Source: Dyella sp. BiH032 (lineage in GTDB: Bacteria > Pseudomonadota > Gammaproteobacteria > Xanthomonadales > Rhodanobacteraceae). From it: a DNA stretch of 64,000 nt. The position numbers and the translations under genes were made by a program. The DNA lies in contig NZ_CP134868.1 of NCBI RefSeq assembly GCF_031954525.1, positions 1-64,000 on the forward strand. Direction: 5' to 3'. Shown here piece by piece: positions 7,882 to 15,965 of this stretch. The notes below the pieces were generated by a model. It did no database searches and was not told where the DNA came from. It saw only the letters and a list, made by a program, of their open reading frames with translations. The stretch's first letter is position 1. Each line of letters begins with the position of its first letter.

Positions 7882-8463
7882 ATGATCGGGACGCTCTTCC
7901 TCTTCCTACTTCTCGGCCTCTATCTCGCCTACCTCAAGTTCGCGAAGAAGGAGGGCGCCAGGGGTGACACCCAGGCGGCTTATGACCGGGTGGAGCGTTC
8001 GGCCATGCCGCCGGAGATCGCTGAGGGCAGGCTGATCCTTTCGGAGGAGTACTTCCGGACCGAGCACCCCAGGCGACTGGGGGCTCGCTTCGACCAGGTC
8101 TTCGTCGGAACGGACGGTCTGCTGTATCCCGTCGACACCAAGAGGCGGAAGCGGCGGCAGGTGTACGCGTACGACCAGGTCGAACTGTCCGCACAAGGCG
8201 CAGTACTGCGTCACGGACGGATTGGCGTCGCCAAAGGACACGCCGTCGCGCCGTTCGGCTTCATTCGACTGGTCGTGAACGGCAAGCCGGAGTACCAGCG
8301 TGTCCCGCTGCTCAGTGACGACGAGCTGGCCCACCTGCACGACCGCTACTACGCCCTCCACGCCGGCAAGGTCGAACCGAACCCGGCGGAGCGGACGGGG
8401 GCCTGCGTGAAATGTGCCTACCTGTCCGCCTGCCCAACTGGCCGGGCACGCCTCACCCACTGA
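7882..8463 (+). CDS. Membrane-anchored Cas4-like PD-(D/E)XK protein
   Basis: 193 residues. An N-terminal transmembrane helix (about 2-20) is followed by a PD-(D/E)XK-like core: RFDQVF (Asp near 72), then LYPVDTKRR giving the D-x-K pair near 88-90, and a QVELSAQ helix near 103. The C-terminus has three cysteines spaced as in Cas4/AddB iron-sulphur nucleases (ACVKCAYLSAC, about 175-185). The usual fourth, N-terminal cysteine is absent. No cas genes are near, so a CRISPR role is unlikely. The stop overlaps the next start (TGATG). Confidence 0.75.
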   Translation: MIGTLFLFLLLGLYLAYLKFAKKEGARGDTQAAYDRVERSAMPPEIAEGRLILSEEYFRTEHPRRLGARFDQVFVGTDGLLYPVDTKRRKRRQVYAYDQVELSAQGAVLRHGRIGVAKGHAVAPFGFIRLVVNGKPEYQRVPLLSDDELAHLHDRYYALHAGKVEPNPAERTGACVKCAYLSACPTGRARLTH

Positions 8464-8630
8464 TGGATTCTTCGATCGTCCCGTCCGGACTCGCGTTGCT
8501 GGCACTCGTCGCCGGCACCCTTGTGACCTTGTCGCCTCTGGCACTTCCTCTGGCCATCCTTGCCAAGTCCACACGCGACATCGCCCGAGCGGTTCGCCGT
8601 CGCCGTGCCCGTCCGGCACCGACACACTGA
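8463..8630 (+). CDS. Small membrane protein
   Basis: 55 residues with one long hydrophobic stretch (about 8-32) and a basic tail (RRRRARP). The ATG overlaps the TGA of the Cas4-like gene by one base, strong evidence of translational coupling. Possibly a membrane partner of the nuclease-like protein. Confidence 0.6.
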   Translation: MDSSIVPSGLALLALVAGTLVTLSPLALPLAILAKSTRDIARAVRRRRARPAPTH

Positions 8631-8681
8631 TTCTTCCCCTGGACACCTTCTTTCATCGGCCCTGGGCCGTGGACTGCCCGC

Positions 8682-9311
8682 ATGCCGATCGTCACCACCG
8701 GCTTTCACTTGTTCCTTGCTTACGTCCTCTACCGACTCGCGCGGAGGGTCACTCGGAATCCTCGGGCCTCGGTGATTATCAGGGGACTGAGACCGCGACA
8801 CTTCGGCAGGGCGGCGGCGTTGATCGTGCCGGTCGCTGTCTGTGCCGGACTCTTGCTCCACTACGTTCCCCTCTTGCAGTGGGGATGGTGGCGTGTCCTG
8901 ACGGGACGAGAGAACGAGGGCTTGATGCCTTCCGGCGATGCGCGTCGCGCAGAGGTGCTGCCCCTTGTCCTCTCTCTCGTCGTCCTCTCAATCTTCGTCT
9001 TGTGTGCCCCGATGCTGGCCCACTGGGAGGAGCAGCAATACAGGCGTCGCAGTGAACTTCAGTCCGGTGCCGACCGCTTTCTCCGTCAGCTCCGTTTCGG
9101 CCTGGCACACCTGGTCATGGGTATTCCCGTCGGGTTTGCGCTTGCCCTGACGGTCGCGGGCCTTGGGTTCATGCGGGCATATCTCGTCGGCGGCGGACGG
9201 GCGGGTCACCGGGGTAAGGGAGTGCTTGAAGCCACTCGTACCCACCTGGCCTACAACTGGCTGGCCGCCGGCGTGGCTATCGCGGTCCTCCTCTCATCCC
9301 TTCTCTGGTAA
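8682..9311 (+). CDS. Hypothetical multi-pass membrane protein
   Basis: 209 residues with about five hydrophobic helices (near 3-20, 45-65, 90-112, 145-170, 190-208) and a basic loop after the first. Same strand and close behind the small membrane protein, so probably the last gene of the S49/Cas4-like transcription unit. No family recognised. Confidence 0.65.
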   Translation: MPIVTTGFHLFLAYVLYRLARRVTRNPRASVIIRGLRPRHFGRAAALIVPVAVCAGLLLHYVPLLQWGWWRVLTGRENEGLMPSGDARRAEVLPLVLSLVVLSIFVLCAPMLAHWEEQQYRRRSELQSGADRFLRQLRFGLAHLVMGIPVGFALALTVAGLGFMRAYLVGGGRAGHRGKGVLEATRTHLAYNWLAAGVAIAVLLSSLLW

Positions 9312-9491
9312 CCCGCTCGTCTCCCCTTGAGAAGCCGGGGTGAACTCCGGTCGTCACCAGACCGCCTCCATTTCTCGCGTTCACTGCCGATAGCGCTGGG
9401 GTACATCCGCCGCGGCGGGCCGATCCCATTCGGGACTGACGGCGCCGTCGACGCGGCATCGAGCAGCTGGACGAGGATGGGACGTCACGCC

Positions 9492-9704
9492 ATGAACCAA
9501 CCGAACACACGCGGGCCGGGTGCGGTCCTCTCCCGACTCTATGTTCTCTCTCTATTCTTCATCGCCGGGTCGATGGTCCTGGCCGGGCTGAAGGGACTGG
9601 GAGTGGCGTGGGTGCCGGCGTTCCCATGGACGGTGTCCATTTTCGCGGGGCTGGGCGTCATGCTCGCCCTTCGCTTGGCGCTGCTCTTCGTGCCGGGTCG
9701 CTGA
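9492..9704 (+). CDS. Small two-helix membrane protein
   Basis: 70 residues, two transmembrane helices (about 15-33 and 42-65) with a short loop. The start is uncertain: an in-frame ATG lies 15 bp upstream. The 180 bp before it contain nothing I can identify. Confidence 0.5.
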   Translation: MNQPNTRGPGAVLSRLYVLSLFFIAGSMVLAGLKGLGVAWVPAFPWTVSIFAGLGVMLALRLALLFVPGR

Positions 9705-9786
9705 CGCCGGCTATCGATCATCGTTGGATTAGGACGGGTCCGCTGCGCGCCGTAGGGTGGGGCGGACCGACAAGGAGATTTGAGGC

Positions 9787-10194
9787 ATGTGGATCAGGGA
9801 ACCGAGCGGGATCACGTCGCAACCGGACGAGCGCTTCTTCACCGGTGACGGTGCGACGCTGATTGAGTTCCAGCGACTCCGTGTGGAAGCCGCCCTTCAG
9901 CTGGCCGCCGCCATACCGGCACAGGAAGCCATCGCCGAGGCCTGCGAGTTCGTCAAGGAACAGGCCGGGATCACCCTCTCGTCTGACCAACTTCTGGCGA
10001 TCTACTCCCTTTACCCCTATGAGCGCGGCCGCTTGGCGGATGGCCAGTGGGGCGACACCGACGTGCGGGACGATGCGCTCGACGTGGTGGCGCACTTCTT
10101 CCTGCAATCACGCTGGCCGATGGGTAAGGACAACGTCGACATCGATGTCTTTGTGACTCGCCTTCAGCGCGTCGCGGCCATGTTCGGCTACTAG
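9787..10194 (+). CDS. Hypothetical protein
   Basis: 135 residues, soluble, with an acidic C-terminal half (VDIDVFV). AAGGAG precedes the ATG at good spacing, so the gene is probably genuine. No recognisable motif. Confidence 0.65.
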   Translation: MWIREPSGITSQPDERFFTGDGATLIEFQRLRVEAALQLAAAIPAQEAIAEACEFVKEQAGITLSSDQLLAIYSLYPYERGRLADGQWGDTDVRDDALDVVAHFFLQSRWPMGKDNVDIDVFVTRLQRVAAMFGY

Positions 10195-10200
10195 CCTGGA

Positions 10201-10620
10201 ATGCGAACGATGCCCGGACAGGTGATCGAAGGCGTGGGCCAGCGGCATGCGCGAGTCCACGCGGACGATGGTCACTGCAGCTTGCAGGACGCCCTTGCGC
10301 TGGAGCAGGCCAGGCGGGCCGCGCTGTGGCTGACGGTGAACAAGGATGAACTGACGCTTGGTCGCGAGCCGACCATTCGACTTGCGCCAGATATGAGCCT
10401 GGCTGAACTGGAAGAGTTCGGCCGTGCAGGCTGCGCGGTAAAAGTTGCGTCCGAGAACTTCGGAGAGCTCTGGTGGTGCGATCCGGAGGGCCGCCGCACT
10501 GAGCTGCAGGAGTTCTTGCTCTGGGCACGCGGCCACCGTCGGCCCGTGACCGTGTCACTGAGGTTCGCGCGACCCAGCGAACTCGGGCCAGACCAGCGTC
10601 AACCGTTGAATGTGGATTGA
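10201..10620 (+). CDS. Hypothetical protein
   Basis: 139 residues, soluble, starting 6 bp after the preceding gene and therefore likely in the same operon. It carries a short WWCDPEGRR segment near 97-105 but no family signature I know. Confidence 0.6.
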   Translation: MRTMPGQVIEGVGQRHARVHADDGHCSLQDALALEQARRAALWLTVNKDELTLGREPTIRLAPDMSLAELEEFGRAGCAVKVASENFGELWWCDPEGRRTELQEFLLWARGHRRPVTVSLRFARPSELGPDQRQPLNVD

Positions 10621-10635
10621 GTAGAGGAGCAGGAA

Positions 10636-10734
10636 ATGGAAGGAATCGAGAACGGTACCTCCACGGCTTTAGAGGGGCGTCGCAGCATGATGTTGCTGCC
10701 GGAAAGGAAGGAGTCCGGACATGTCCAGGCGTAA
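10636..10734 (+). CDS. Tiny ORF with strong ribosome site, overlapping the next gene
   Basis: 32 codons preceded by GAGGAGCAGGAA, a strong Shine-Dalgarno, and overlapping the following gene by 14 bp in another frame. It may encode a leader peptide that couples translation of the downstream membrane protein. Confidence 0.4.
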   Translation: MEGIENGTSTALEGRRSMMLLPERKESGHVQA

Positions 10735-11125
10735 CGACAATGACAGTGCGTTGGAAGGCTTCGTCCTCGGCGTGTTCGGAATCGCCGCGATCGGCTACCT
10801 CTTTACCGTCCCGTTCCGCGCCGCCAAGCGTTGGGGTCTGAAGGGACTGCTGCTTTTCTCCAGCGTGCTCGCAACGGTCGCGTTCTGGTCGGTGCAGCTG
10901 GTGGATACGCCTGTCGATCTCGTGAGCCCGGACATTGCCCGGGCTGCGCCCACCAAATTGGGAGACGCGGTCGACCTGTTCTTCGCCGGCCTCAAGGATT
11001 TTCACTGGGGTTGGCTTCTCGGCGGACTATATTTGTTGACCGTGGTGGTCTTCCTCGTTGGAAGCAGGGCTCGCCCATACCACAGCACTGGCAAGACAAC
11101 TGACGACCGCACCGCCGAAGGGTGA
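10721..11125 (+). CDS. Small membrane protein
   Basis: 134 residues with hydrophobic helices near 12-30, 42-60 and 95-113 and a basic tail. AAGGAAGGAG lies just before the ATG. Function unknown. Confidence 0.65.
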   Translation: MSRRNDNDSALEGFVLGVFGIAAIGYLFTVPFRAAKRWGLKGLLLFSSVLATVAFWSVQLVDTPVDLVSPDIARAAPTKLGDAVDLFFAGLKDFHWGWLLGGLYLLTVVVFLVGSRARPYHSTGKTTDDRTAEG

Positions 11126-11172
11126 CACGAGCTGTCATTAGGAATGTGGTCTTCAAAGAACAGGGAAAGGTG

Positions 11173-11613
11173 ATGCGTTTGAAGTTGATCGCTTGGGTGC
11201 TATTCGCGGCGGGCGCCGTGGGAATGGGTGCCATCGCCTACCACCAGGATCGGCCGACTTACACGTTCGACAACCTCGACGACTGGGTGCACGGAGCGCT
11301 GATCGGTAAGCGGGCCTTCGATCAGGGCCTCCCCGTGAAAATCGCTGCGCTAAACGACGGCGCGGCGAGCGTCGACTTCGGCGACCTGGACCAGACGAGA
11401 TGCCGAGCGGCGCTCAAAGTGTGGACGGACCAGCCGTCCCGGGTCGACGCGGTACAAGTGGATGGATTGGGCAAGCGCACTCCGATCGCATCGGCAGGGG
11501 ACATGTGTCGCTCGAAGACGAACCGGGTCACCCTCCACCTGACGCGCGAAGAGTTCGCGAAGGTGCAGGCCCGCGACATCATCACCCACGAGATGGCTGA
11601 GGCGAGTAAGTGA
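11173..11613 (+). CDS. Exported or membrane-anchored hypothetical protein
   Basis: 146 residues starting with a signal-anchor (about 5-25). The remainder is a soluble domain with two cysteines (near 75 and 112) that could pair in the periplasm. The ATG is chosen because AGGGAAAGG precedes it; the longer frame has no ribosome site. Its stop overlaps the next GTG. Confidence 0.65.
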   Translation: MRLKLIAWVLFAAGAVGMGAIAYHQDRPTYTFDNLDDWVHGALIGKRAFDQGLPVKIAALNDGAASVDFGDLDQTRCRAALKVWTDQPSRVDAVQVDGLGKRTPIASAGDMCRSKTNRVTLHLTREEFAKVQARDIITHEMAEASK

Positions 11614-12509
11614 GCCCGTCCCCATTGCGACTGGCCGTAGAAGGCATCCGATGGATCGACCGCGCAGTACCGGTGAGTACAGTGGTGCCGAAGCTTCACG
11701 ACATGATCCTTGGAGGCATCTTGGTGATTCCAATCGTGTGGATCGTCTTGTGCGTCGTTGACCGTACGGCAACGACTCGGAAGGTCGAGGTGTTCCAAAC
11801 GTGGGTCATGAGGGCCGCACGTCGAGACGATCGCACCTACCGGCTCCGTCTCGGACTGGCCGTCTTTGGACTCGTGTCCCTCTTTTCCCTGACTGTCCAT
11901 GGCGTCAAGGGCATCGCCAACACCGACGACCTGATCCTGGCGGTAGCGTTCGCGGCCACTGCGATTCTGACCATGATCCTCACGTTCTTCATTCGCCAGT
12001 ATCCAGCACTGCGCCTTGGCAACCGCGTGATCTCCCTTCGCAACGACGGTGGTGGGAACTGGAGCTTGCATGTGCGTCGAGCTGGTCCGTGGGGGTTCGT
12101 GATCAAGCGGATGCCCAAGCGCGCAAACAGCATCCGCACGGTCCACGCCGGCATGCAGGCCATGGAGCCCGTGCTTCTCTGCGCAGGGATTCATTCGATC
12201 TGGGCGACCACGCCCGATGCGTCGAAGCCGCCGCCGGCGCGAAAGGGACGCGAAGAAGAAGGGACGCCGGCGAACGGGATCCGGAAGAGCGATGTTGCAA
12301 CCTATCGCGCCAAAACGGTTGCTTGGTGGTCGGGACGAATGCCGGCGTGGGACGTTTACACGCCGCGACCGAAACGGTGGAGCCTCTGGGCGTCCTTCTG
12401 GTTTGCCTTGGCCAGGGCTAAGTGTCCCCGGCGGCGCGTTGTTGAGCGGGGAGTCGCATTTCGCCTGAAGGCCGATAGCGCGCCAGTTTGTGAGCAGGCT
12501 TCGGTCTAA
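11610..12509 (+). CDS. Hypothetical membrane protein
   Basis: 299 residues from a GTG overlapping the previous stop (GTGA). Transmembrane helices are near 32-50, 78-98 and 110-128; the C-terminal 150 residues are basic and Arg/Lys/Trp-rich, presumably cytoplasmic. No family recognised. Confidence 0.6.
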   Translation: MSPSPLRLAVEGIRWIDRAVPVSTVVPKLHDMILGGILVIPIVWIVLCVVDRTATTRKVEVFQTWVMRAARRDDRTYRLRLGLAVFGLVSLFSLTVHGVKGIANTDDLILAVAFAATAILTMILTFFIRQYPALRLGNRVISLRNDGGGNWSLHVRRAGPWGFVIKRMPKRANSIRTVHAGMQAMEPVLLCAGIHSIWATTPDASKPPPARKGREEEGTPANGIRKSDVATYRAKTVAWWSGRMPAWDVYTPRPKRWSLWASFWFALARAKCPRRRVVERGVAFRLKADSAPVCEQASV

Positions 12510-12575
12510 CTTCGGACTGTCAGGCGTCCAGGTAGCGTGGCTGGAGATCTCATCTGATGCTGCCGAGGTAATGAA

Positions 12576-12890
12576 ATGGGTTGGAACGCCGGATACAGGA
12601 TTTTCGAGGCAACCGTCATTGGTGCTTACGATCTCGGAAAGCTCGACAAGGACATGCTCTCTGTCCTGATGCGACCGTACAGTGGCTCAGACATCGACAG
12701 CGGTGGAAGCTGCGACCTCCTTTCCAAAGACGGAAAGGGCGTTGAAGAAATCGTCATCGAGACGTGGGGCTTGGAAGTGCCAACCAAGCCTGAAAGCGCG
12801 TACGACGACGACCCTGACGCATGGGACGATTACCAAGAGAAGGTCTATGACCTGATGCGTAGCGTCACCACACATTTCAACTGGCAATGA
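12576..12890 (+). CDS. Hypothetical acidic protein
   Basis: 104 residues, strongly acidic (SAYDDDPDAWDDY near 79-91), no membrane segment. It is followed 85 bp later by a strong terminator, so it is probably a short single transcription unit. Confidence 0.65.
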   Translation: MGWNAGYRIFEATVIGAYDLGKLDKDMLSVLMRPYSGSDIDSGGSCDLLSKDGKGVEEIVIETWGLEVPTKPESAYDDDPDAWDDYQEKVYDLMRSVTTHFNWQ

Positions 12891-12976
12891 CGATCTGACG
12901 ATGCCAGTGCCATGCGTGGTGTAAGCTGAGCCACGGTTGTGTGTCGCGTCGCGACGGACAACTGGTCCACTGCCAG

Positions 12977-13010
12977 AGCCCGTTCGGCAACAAGCCGAGC
13001 GGGCTTTTTT
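12977..13010 (+). terminator. Rho-independent terminator
   Basis: AGCCCGTTCGGC pairs with GCCGAGCGGGCT (one G-U) around AACAA and is followed by six Ts. It would end the transcript of the acidic-protein gene upstream. A small palindrome GTCGCG-T-CGCGAC lies just before it. Confidence 0.85.
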
Positions 13011-13104
13011 GGTTCTTGTAATGGAAAAGCGCGCAAAAGTGACGCGAAGTTTACGTCGAGCACATGGGCGCCAAAGTGGAAGTCTCTCCACTGGGACGAC
13101 CACC

Positions 13105-13641
13105 ATGACCGACAAGGCCCCCGTCATCACGTTCAAGAACCTCTCCGAGCATCGCGGCATGTCGGAGGAAACGATCTGCTACGAGGCGACGCTGCTCGTT
13201 GACGGTGTGCGTGCGGCGCGCGTCGAAAACAGCGGCAAGGGCGGCATGACGAGCATCTGGCCTGTCGATAACTCGGACAAGGTCAAGGCGCTGCTGCAGC
13301 GCGCGAAGGCCTTCGCGCTGACCCAGACGTGGGACTACGACGGTAAGCATGAGCCCTACGGCGATCTGGAGTCCTATATCGACGCGCTCGCGGCTGATGA
13401 GCTGAGCCGCAAGGATTTGGTGCGTCGATTCGGTCGCCAGATCAAGGATAAGGTCCTCGTCCTGATCGGTGGCGACATCTACACCTTCAAGTGCGCTTTC
13501 AACGACACGAACTGTGCTGCCATCAAGCGAAAGCACGGCGATAATGTGAAGATCCTCAACGCCATGCCGCGCGACGAAGCCATCAAGCTGTTCGTGGACA
13601 CCGTGACGGCCGCGTCCAAGCGCGCCGCAGCACGAGCCTGA
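13105..13641 (+). CDS. Hypothetical protein
   Basis: 178 residues. An N-terminal strand-rich portion (about 5-60) is followed by a Lys/Arg-rich helical C-terminus. The ATG lacks a strong ribosome site, but codon use and length look genuine. Preceded by a terminator, so it needs its own promoter. Confidence 0.65.
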   Translation: MTDKAPVITFKNLSEHRGMSEETICYEATLLVDGVRAARVENSGKGGMTSIWPVDNSDKVKALLQRAKAFALTQTWDYDGKHEPYGDLESYIDALAADELSRKDLVRRFGRQIKDKVLVLIGGDIYTFKCAFNDTNCAAIKRKHGDNVKILNAMPRDEAIKLFVDTVTAASKRAAARA

Positions 13642-13671
13642 CCGCTCGGCACCGTCAAAAGGAGTTCAAGG

Positions 13672-13953
13672 ATGGCCGATGGTCGACAGAACCCACGCCG
13701 CCTCAGGGTCGCGCCACCGCCTGGCGGGCGCCGTCCTTCGGATTGGCGTGGCAGGGATATTGAAACGGCGGTGATACTTCACCTCAGCGGTGATTCCGTG
13801 CCCGTCGGGACTCTGGGCACGGTCATCTGCGGGAGCCACGGCGGATCCGGACTGACGATCCGCCTGGCCACGGGCGTCACCTGCGGCGGCATTACCCATG
13901 AGCACATAAGGCTCGCGCCCGCTCAGCGACGTGGAGCACTCTCGACCGACTGA
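13672..13953 (+). CDS. Small hypothetical protein
   Basis: 93 residues, Arg/Pro-rich at the N-terminus and Gly-rich in the middle. AAAGGAG precedes the ATG. It is convergent with the cysteine-peptidase-like gene downstream. Confidence 0.55.
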   Translation: MADGRQNPRRLRVAPPPGGRRPSDWRGRDIETAVILHLSGDSVPVGTLGTVICGSHGGSGLTIRLATGVTCGGITHEHIRLAPAQRRGALSTD

Positions 13954-13984
13954 GTAGCAGACGGAGTGCTCGGCGGGGCGCCGG

Positions 13985-14449
13985 TTAGCGCACTGCTGTC
14001 CGGCGTTTTGGCACGAGAGCAACGAGAAAGTACTTCCCGCGCGGGTAGGTCTGTCGAAAGCCTGCCTCGCGGGGCTTCCTATCCATGTTGTGCCACGGGT
14101 CCATCCATCCGCTCGGAGTCTTGAGCATGTAGTGGTGGGAGTCGCGGCTAGCGTCCTTGTCTCCGATGCACACAATGGTGCCGTTGGGGTACGAGGCGAG
14201 ATCTCGCTCCTGCCAGTCTGCGACCACGTACTTTCCGTAGGTTTGCAGTGCAAGCGCAATGTCGTGCAGCTCCAGACCCTTGGGCTGGACATTGATCCCT
14301 GCCCCTTTTGTCGTCTCCAGACGTTCTTTCGCCTCCGCGTAGGGTGTACCTGTCAGCGACGCGACACACGCAACGCCGCATCCCCACTCATCGACGTTCT
14401 GGGATACCAAGCCGTACCGTTTGGCGGGTTTAGGGAGTCCGTTGTTCAT
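13985..14449 (-). CDS. C39/papain-like cysteine peptidase-type protein
   Basis: 154 residues. The segment DEWGCGVACVASLTG (about 20-34) matches the catalytic-cysteine helix of C39/papain-like folds. A histidine (SHHYML, about 107-112) and a following Asp/Asn-containing region (WMDPWHNMD) could complete the triad. It lacks a signal peptide and the transporter domains of true bacteriocin-processing peptidases, so it may be a stand-alone peptidase or a structural relative. The start is placed at the internal ATG after a conserved leader that is duplicated in inverted orientation about 1 kb away. Confidence 0.65.
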   Translation of the reverse strand: MNNGLPKPAKRYGLVSQNVDEWGCGVACVASLTGTPYAEAKERLETTKGAGINVQPKGLELHDIALALQTYGKYVVADWQERDLASYPNGTIVCIGDKDASRDSHHYMLKTPSGWMDPWHNMDRKPREAGFRQTYPRGKYFLVALVPKRRTAVR

Positions 14450-14530
14450 GGTTGCGGATTCCGGTCTGACTGAAAACCAATTCCGGCGACCATTGAACGC
14501 CCCGCTGGTGCTGACCACGGGTGTCAGGGG
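14447..14530 (-). repeat. Leader repeat copy A (inverted partner at 15491-15573)
   Basis: Read on the minus strand, this segment runs into the start of the cysteine-peptidase-like gene. It shares GTCAGCACCAGCGG and a near-identical 32-base block containing TTCAGTCAGACCGGAATC with copy B, in the same order and spacing. Confidence 0.7.
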
Positions 14531-14548
14531 CAGGCCACAGTGACTTGC

Positions 14549-15300
14549 TCAGGGGCGTGGCTTTGCCTTAGAGGATGGTCGCGGATTCTTCTTTGAGGCC
14601 GGACGAAGTTGCAGTGGAGGGGTGACGGTATTAGCCGACTCTTCCTTCATCTGTGCCAAGCAACGTTTGGCCCGCAAAATAAGTCGATCCATGCGCTCCA
14701 TACGCCGCTTCTGCAAGAGCTTGTACCAGAGCGTCGCAACGGATAGGACGATCAGCTCATTATAAAAAAAGCCTAGGGACCACCAATTCGTCAGCAAGGA
14801 AATGAGGCTATAAAGAGCCGTAGCCATTCCCCAGAGCGAGACAGGAGCCACTACCGGATAGGCGTATTTGTCGGGCGTGGTCGGAAACCATCGGTAGGCC
14901 TTTCTGACGTCTTCGCCAAGGAGCCGGATGACCTGGGTACCGCGTGGTCCTGTGACGAGACTTTCGAGGAAATCCCGCACCTCATTCCCGCTAAACCAGA
15001 TGGAGTTGCCGTACTCACCCCAGACCTGCAGGAGCATTTCGAGGTCTTGCTCAATTGAGCCTCGACGCAATCGCGTCTCGCGCTGGGCCGCAGCAATTTC
15101 GTCTGAGCGACTATCGTATTCAGCACGGGCTCGCGCTCTTTTTCCCTCTCTCCCTCCCTTGCAAGCGTCCGCAGGTATCCCTCCTGCAATCCCTGGTGAT
15201 ATGCCTCGGAATCCCCGCTAAAGATTCTTCCCAAAAGTGTCGGCCCGCCGTTTTCGCCGTCGCGCGCTCCCGTCCGCCGGTCCCAGCCCCTGTCACCCAT
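14549..15300 (-). pseudogene. Membrane protein gene split by a -1 frame shift at an A5 run
   Basis: Two overlapping frames join into one coherent protein. The 5' frame starts at an ATG with a GAGAGG site (15300) and encodes an N-terminal region with REGEREKE. At 15139-15143 (minus-strand run of five As, GGGAAAAAGAG) a -1 shift moves into the frame ending at 14549, where sense continues as RARAEYDSRSDEIAAAQ, a coiled-coil stretch, then two transmembrane helices and a basic tail. The joined product would be about 250 residues. Alternatives are a mutation, a sequencing error or programmed slippage on AAAAA. No family recognised. Confidence 0.65.
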
Positions 15301-15703
15301 ATCAGCCTCTCGCCCTGTCTTCCTCAGCCGAAATGCTAGCGTCCTCCCGCTGGAAACGCATCAAGATCCGTTCTACGCCGGTAGTGGATTTGCCATGGTC
15401 GAACCTAGGGTTGGCTTACCGGCATGGAATGCGGAGCGCGGACGTCGACGGTCCGTTGTCAGGAAATTCCGAGCGTGCTATCAGGCAATGAGCCTAACGC
15501 CACCCGGTCAGCACCAGCGGTGAGTTCAGGTCAAACCGGCATTGGTATTCAGTCAGACCGGAATCCGCACATGGTTGTCCATACGTCGATAGCGGACCCC
15601 AAGTATATGCAGCCGGGATGATGCGCCACGCAGAACTGCCCATGACTTTGCCAGCGAGCGCTGGCCGGGAGTATCGCGACATCAGCAACGGCGGAGCCAT
15701 CGG
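15301..15703. other. Intergenic region
   Basis: About 400 bp between divergent genes. Apart from repeat copy B at 15491-15573 and a short broken frame after it, nothing is recognisable; it probably carries the promoters of both flanking genes. Confidence 0.4.
15491..15573 (+). repeat. Leader repeat copy B
   Basis: Inverted counterpart of 14447-14530, about 80 bp long, with a 14-base exact match and a 30-of-32-base match. Unlike copy A it leads only into a 16-codon frame (ATG at 15571), so it may be a displaced promoter/leader or one end of an acquired segment. Confidence 0.7.
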
Positions 15704-15955
15704 ATGTCGGACAAAGAGCAGTTCATCGTGTGCGAGGTCATTCTGCAGGTCGAGAACGAAGGCGCACTGCGTGCAGAGGCCTGCAATGCTGCCCGCGGCC
15801 ACGGCCTGCCGCTTGACCAGGCCCAGGCCTACCTCGACCCGAACAAGCAGACCCTAGCGCAGTGCGCCCTGGTGCTGTTGGCCCCGCGGCATGCACCGGG
15901 TGGCACTGACGTGGTCGGCGTGCAGTGCGAGCTGGTCGACGAACTGTTCGCGTAG
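15704..15955 (+). CDS. Small hypothetical protein
   Basis: 83 residues, slightly acidic, with two cysteines near the ends. A terminator follows 25 bp after its stop, supporting a genuine single-gene unit. Function unknown. Confidence 0.55.
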   Translation: MSDKEQFIVCEVILQVENEGALRAEACNAARGHGLPLDQAQAYLDPNKQTLAQCALVLLAPRHAPGGTDVVGVQCELVDELFA

Positions 15956-15965
15956 TTGGGAGCGG

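Noticed and set aside
9971..11005. 344-codon minus-strand frame opposite three small genes
   Set aside because: Arg/Pro/Ser-rich shadow frame; the plus-strand genes have Shine-Dalgarno sites and coherent products.
15486..15500. Shared GCAATGAGCCTAAC with 25087-25100
   Set aside because: Fourteen-base match without flanking similarity; probably chance.
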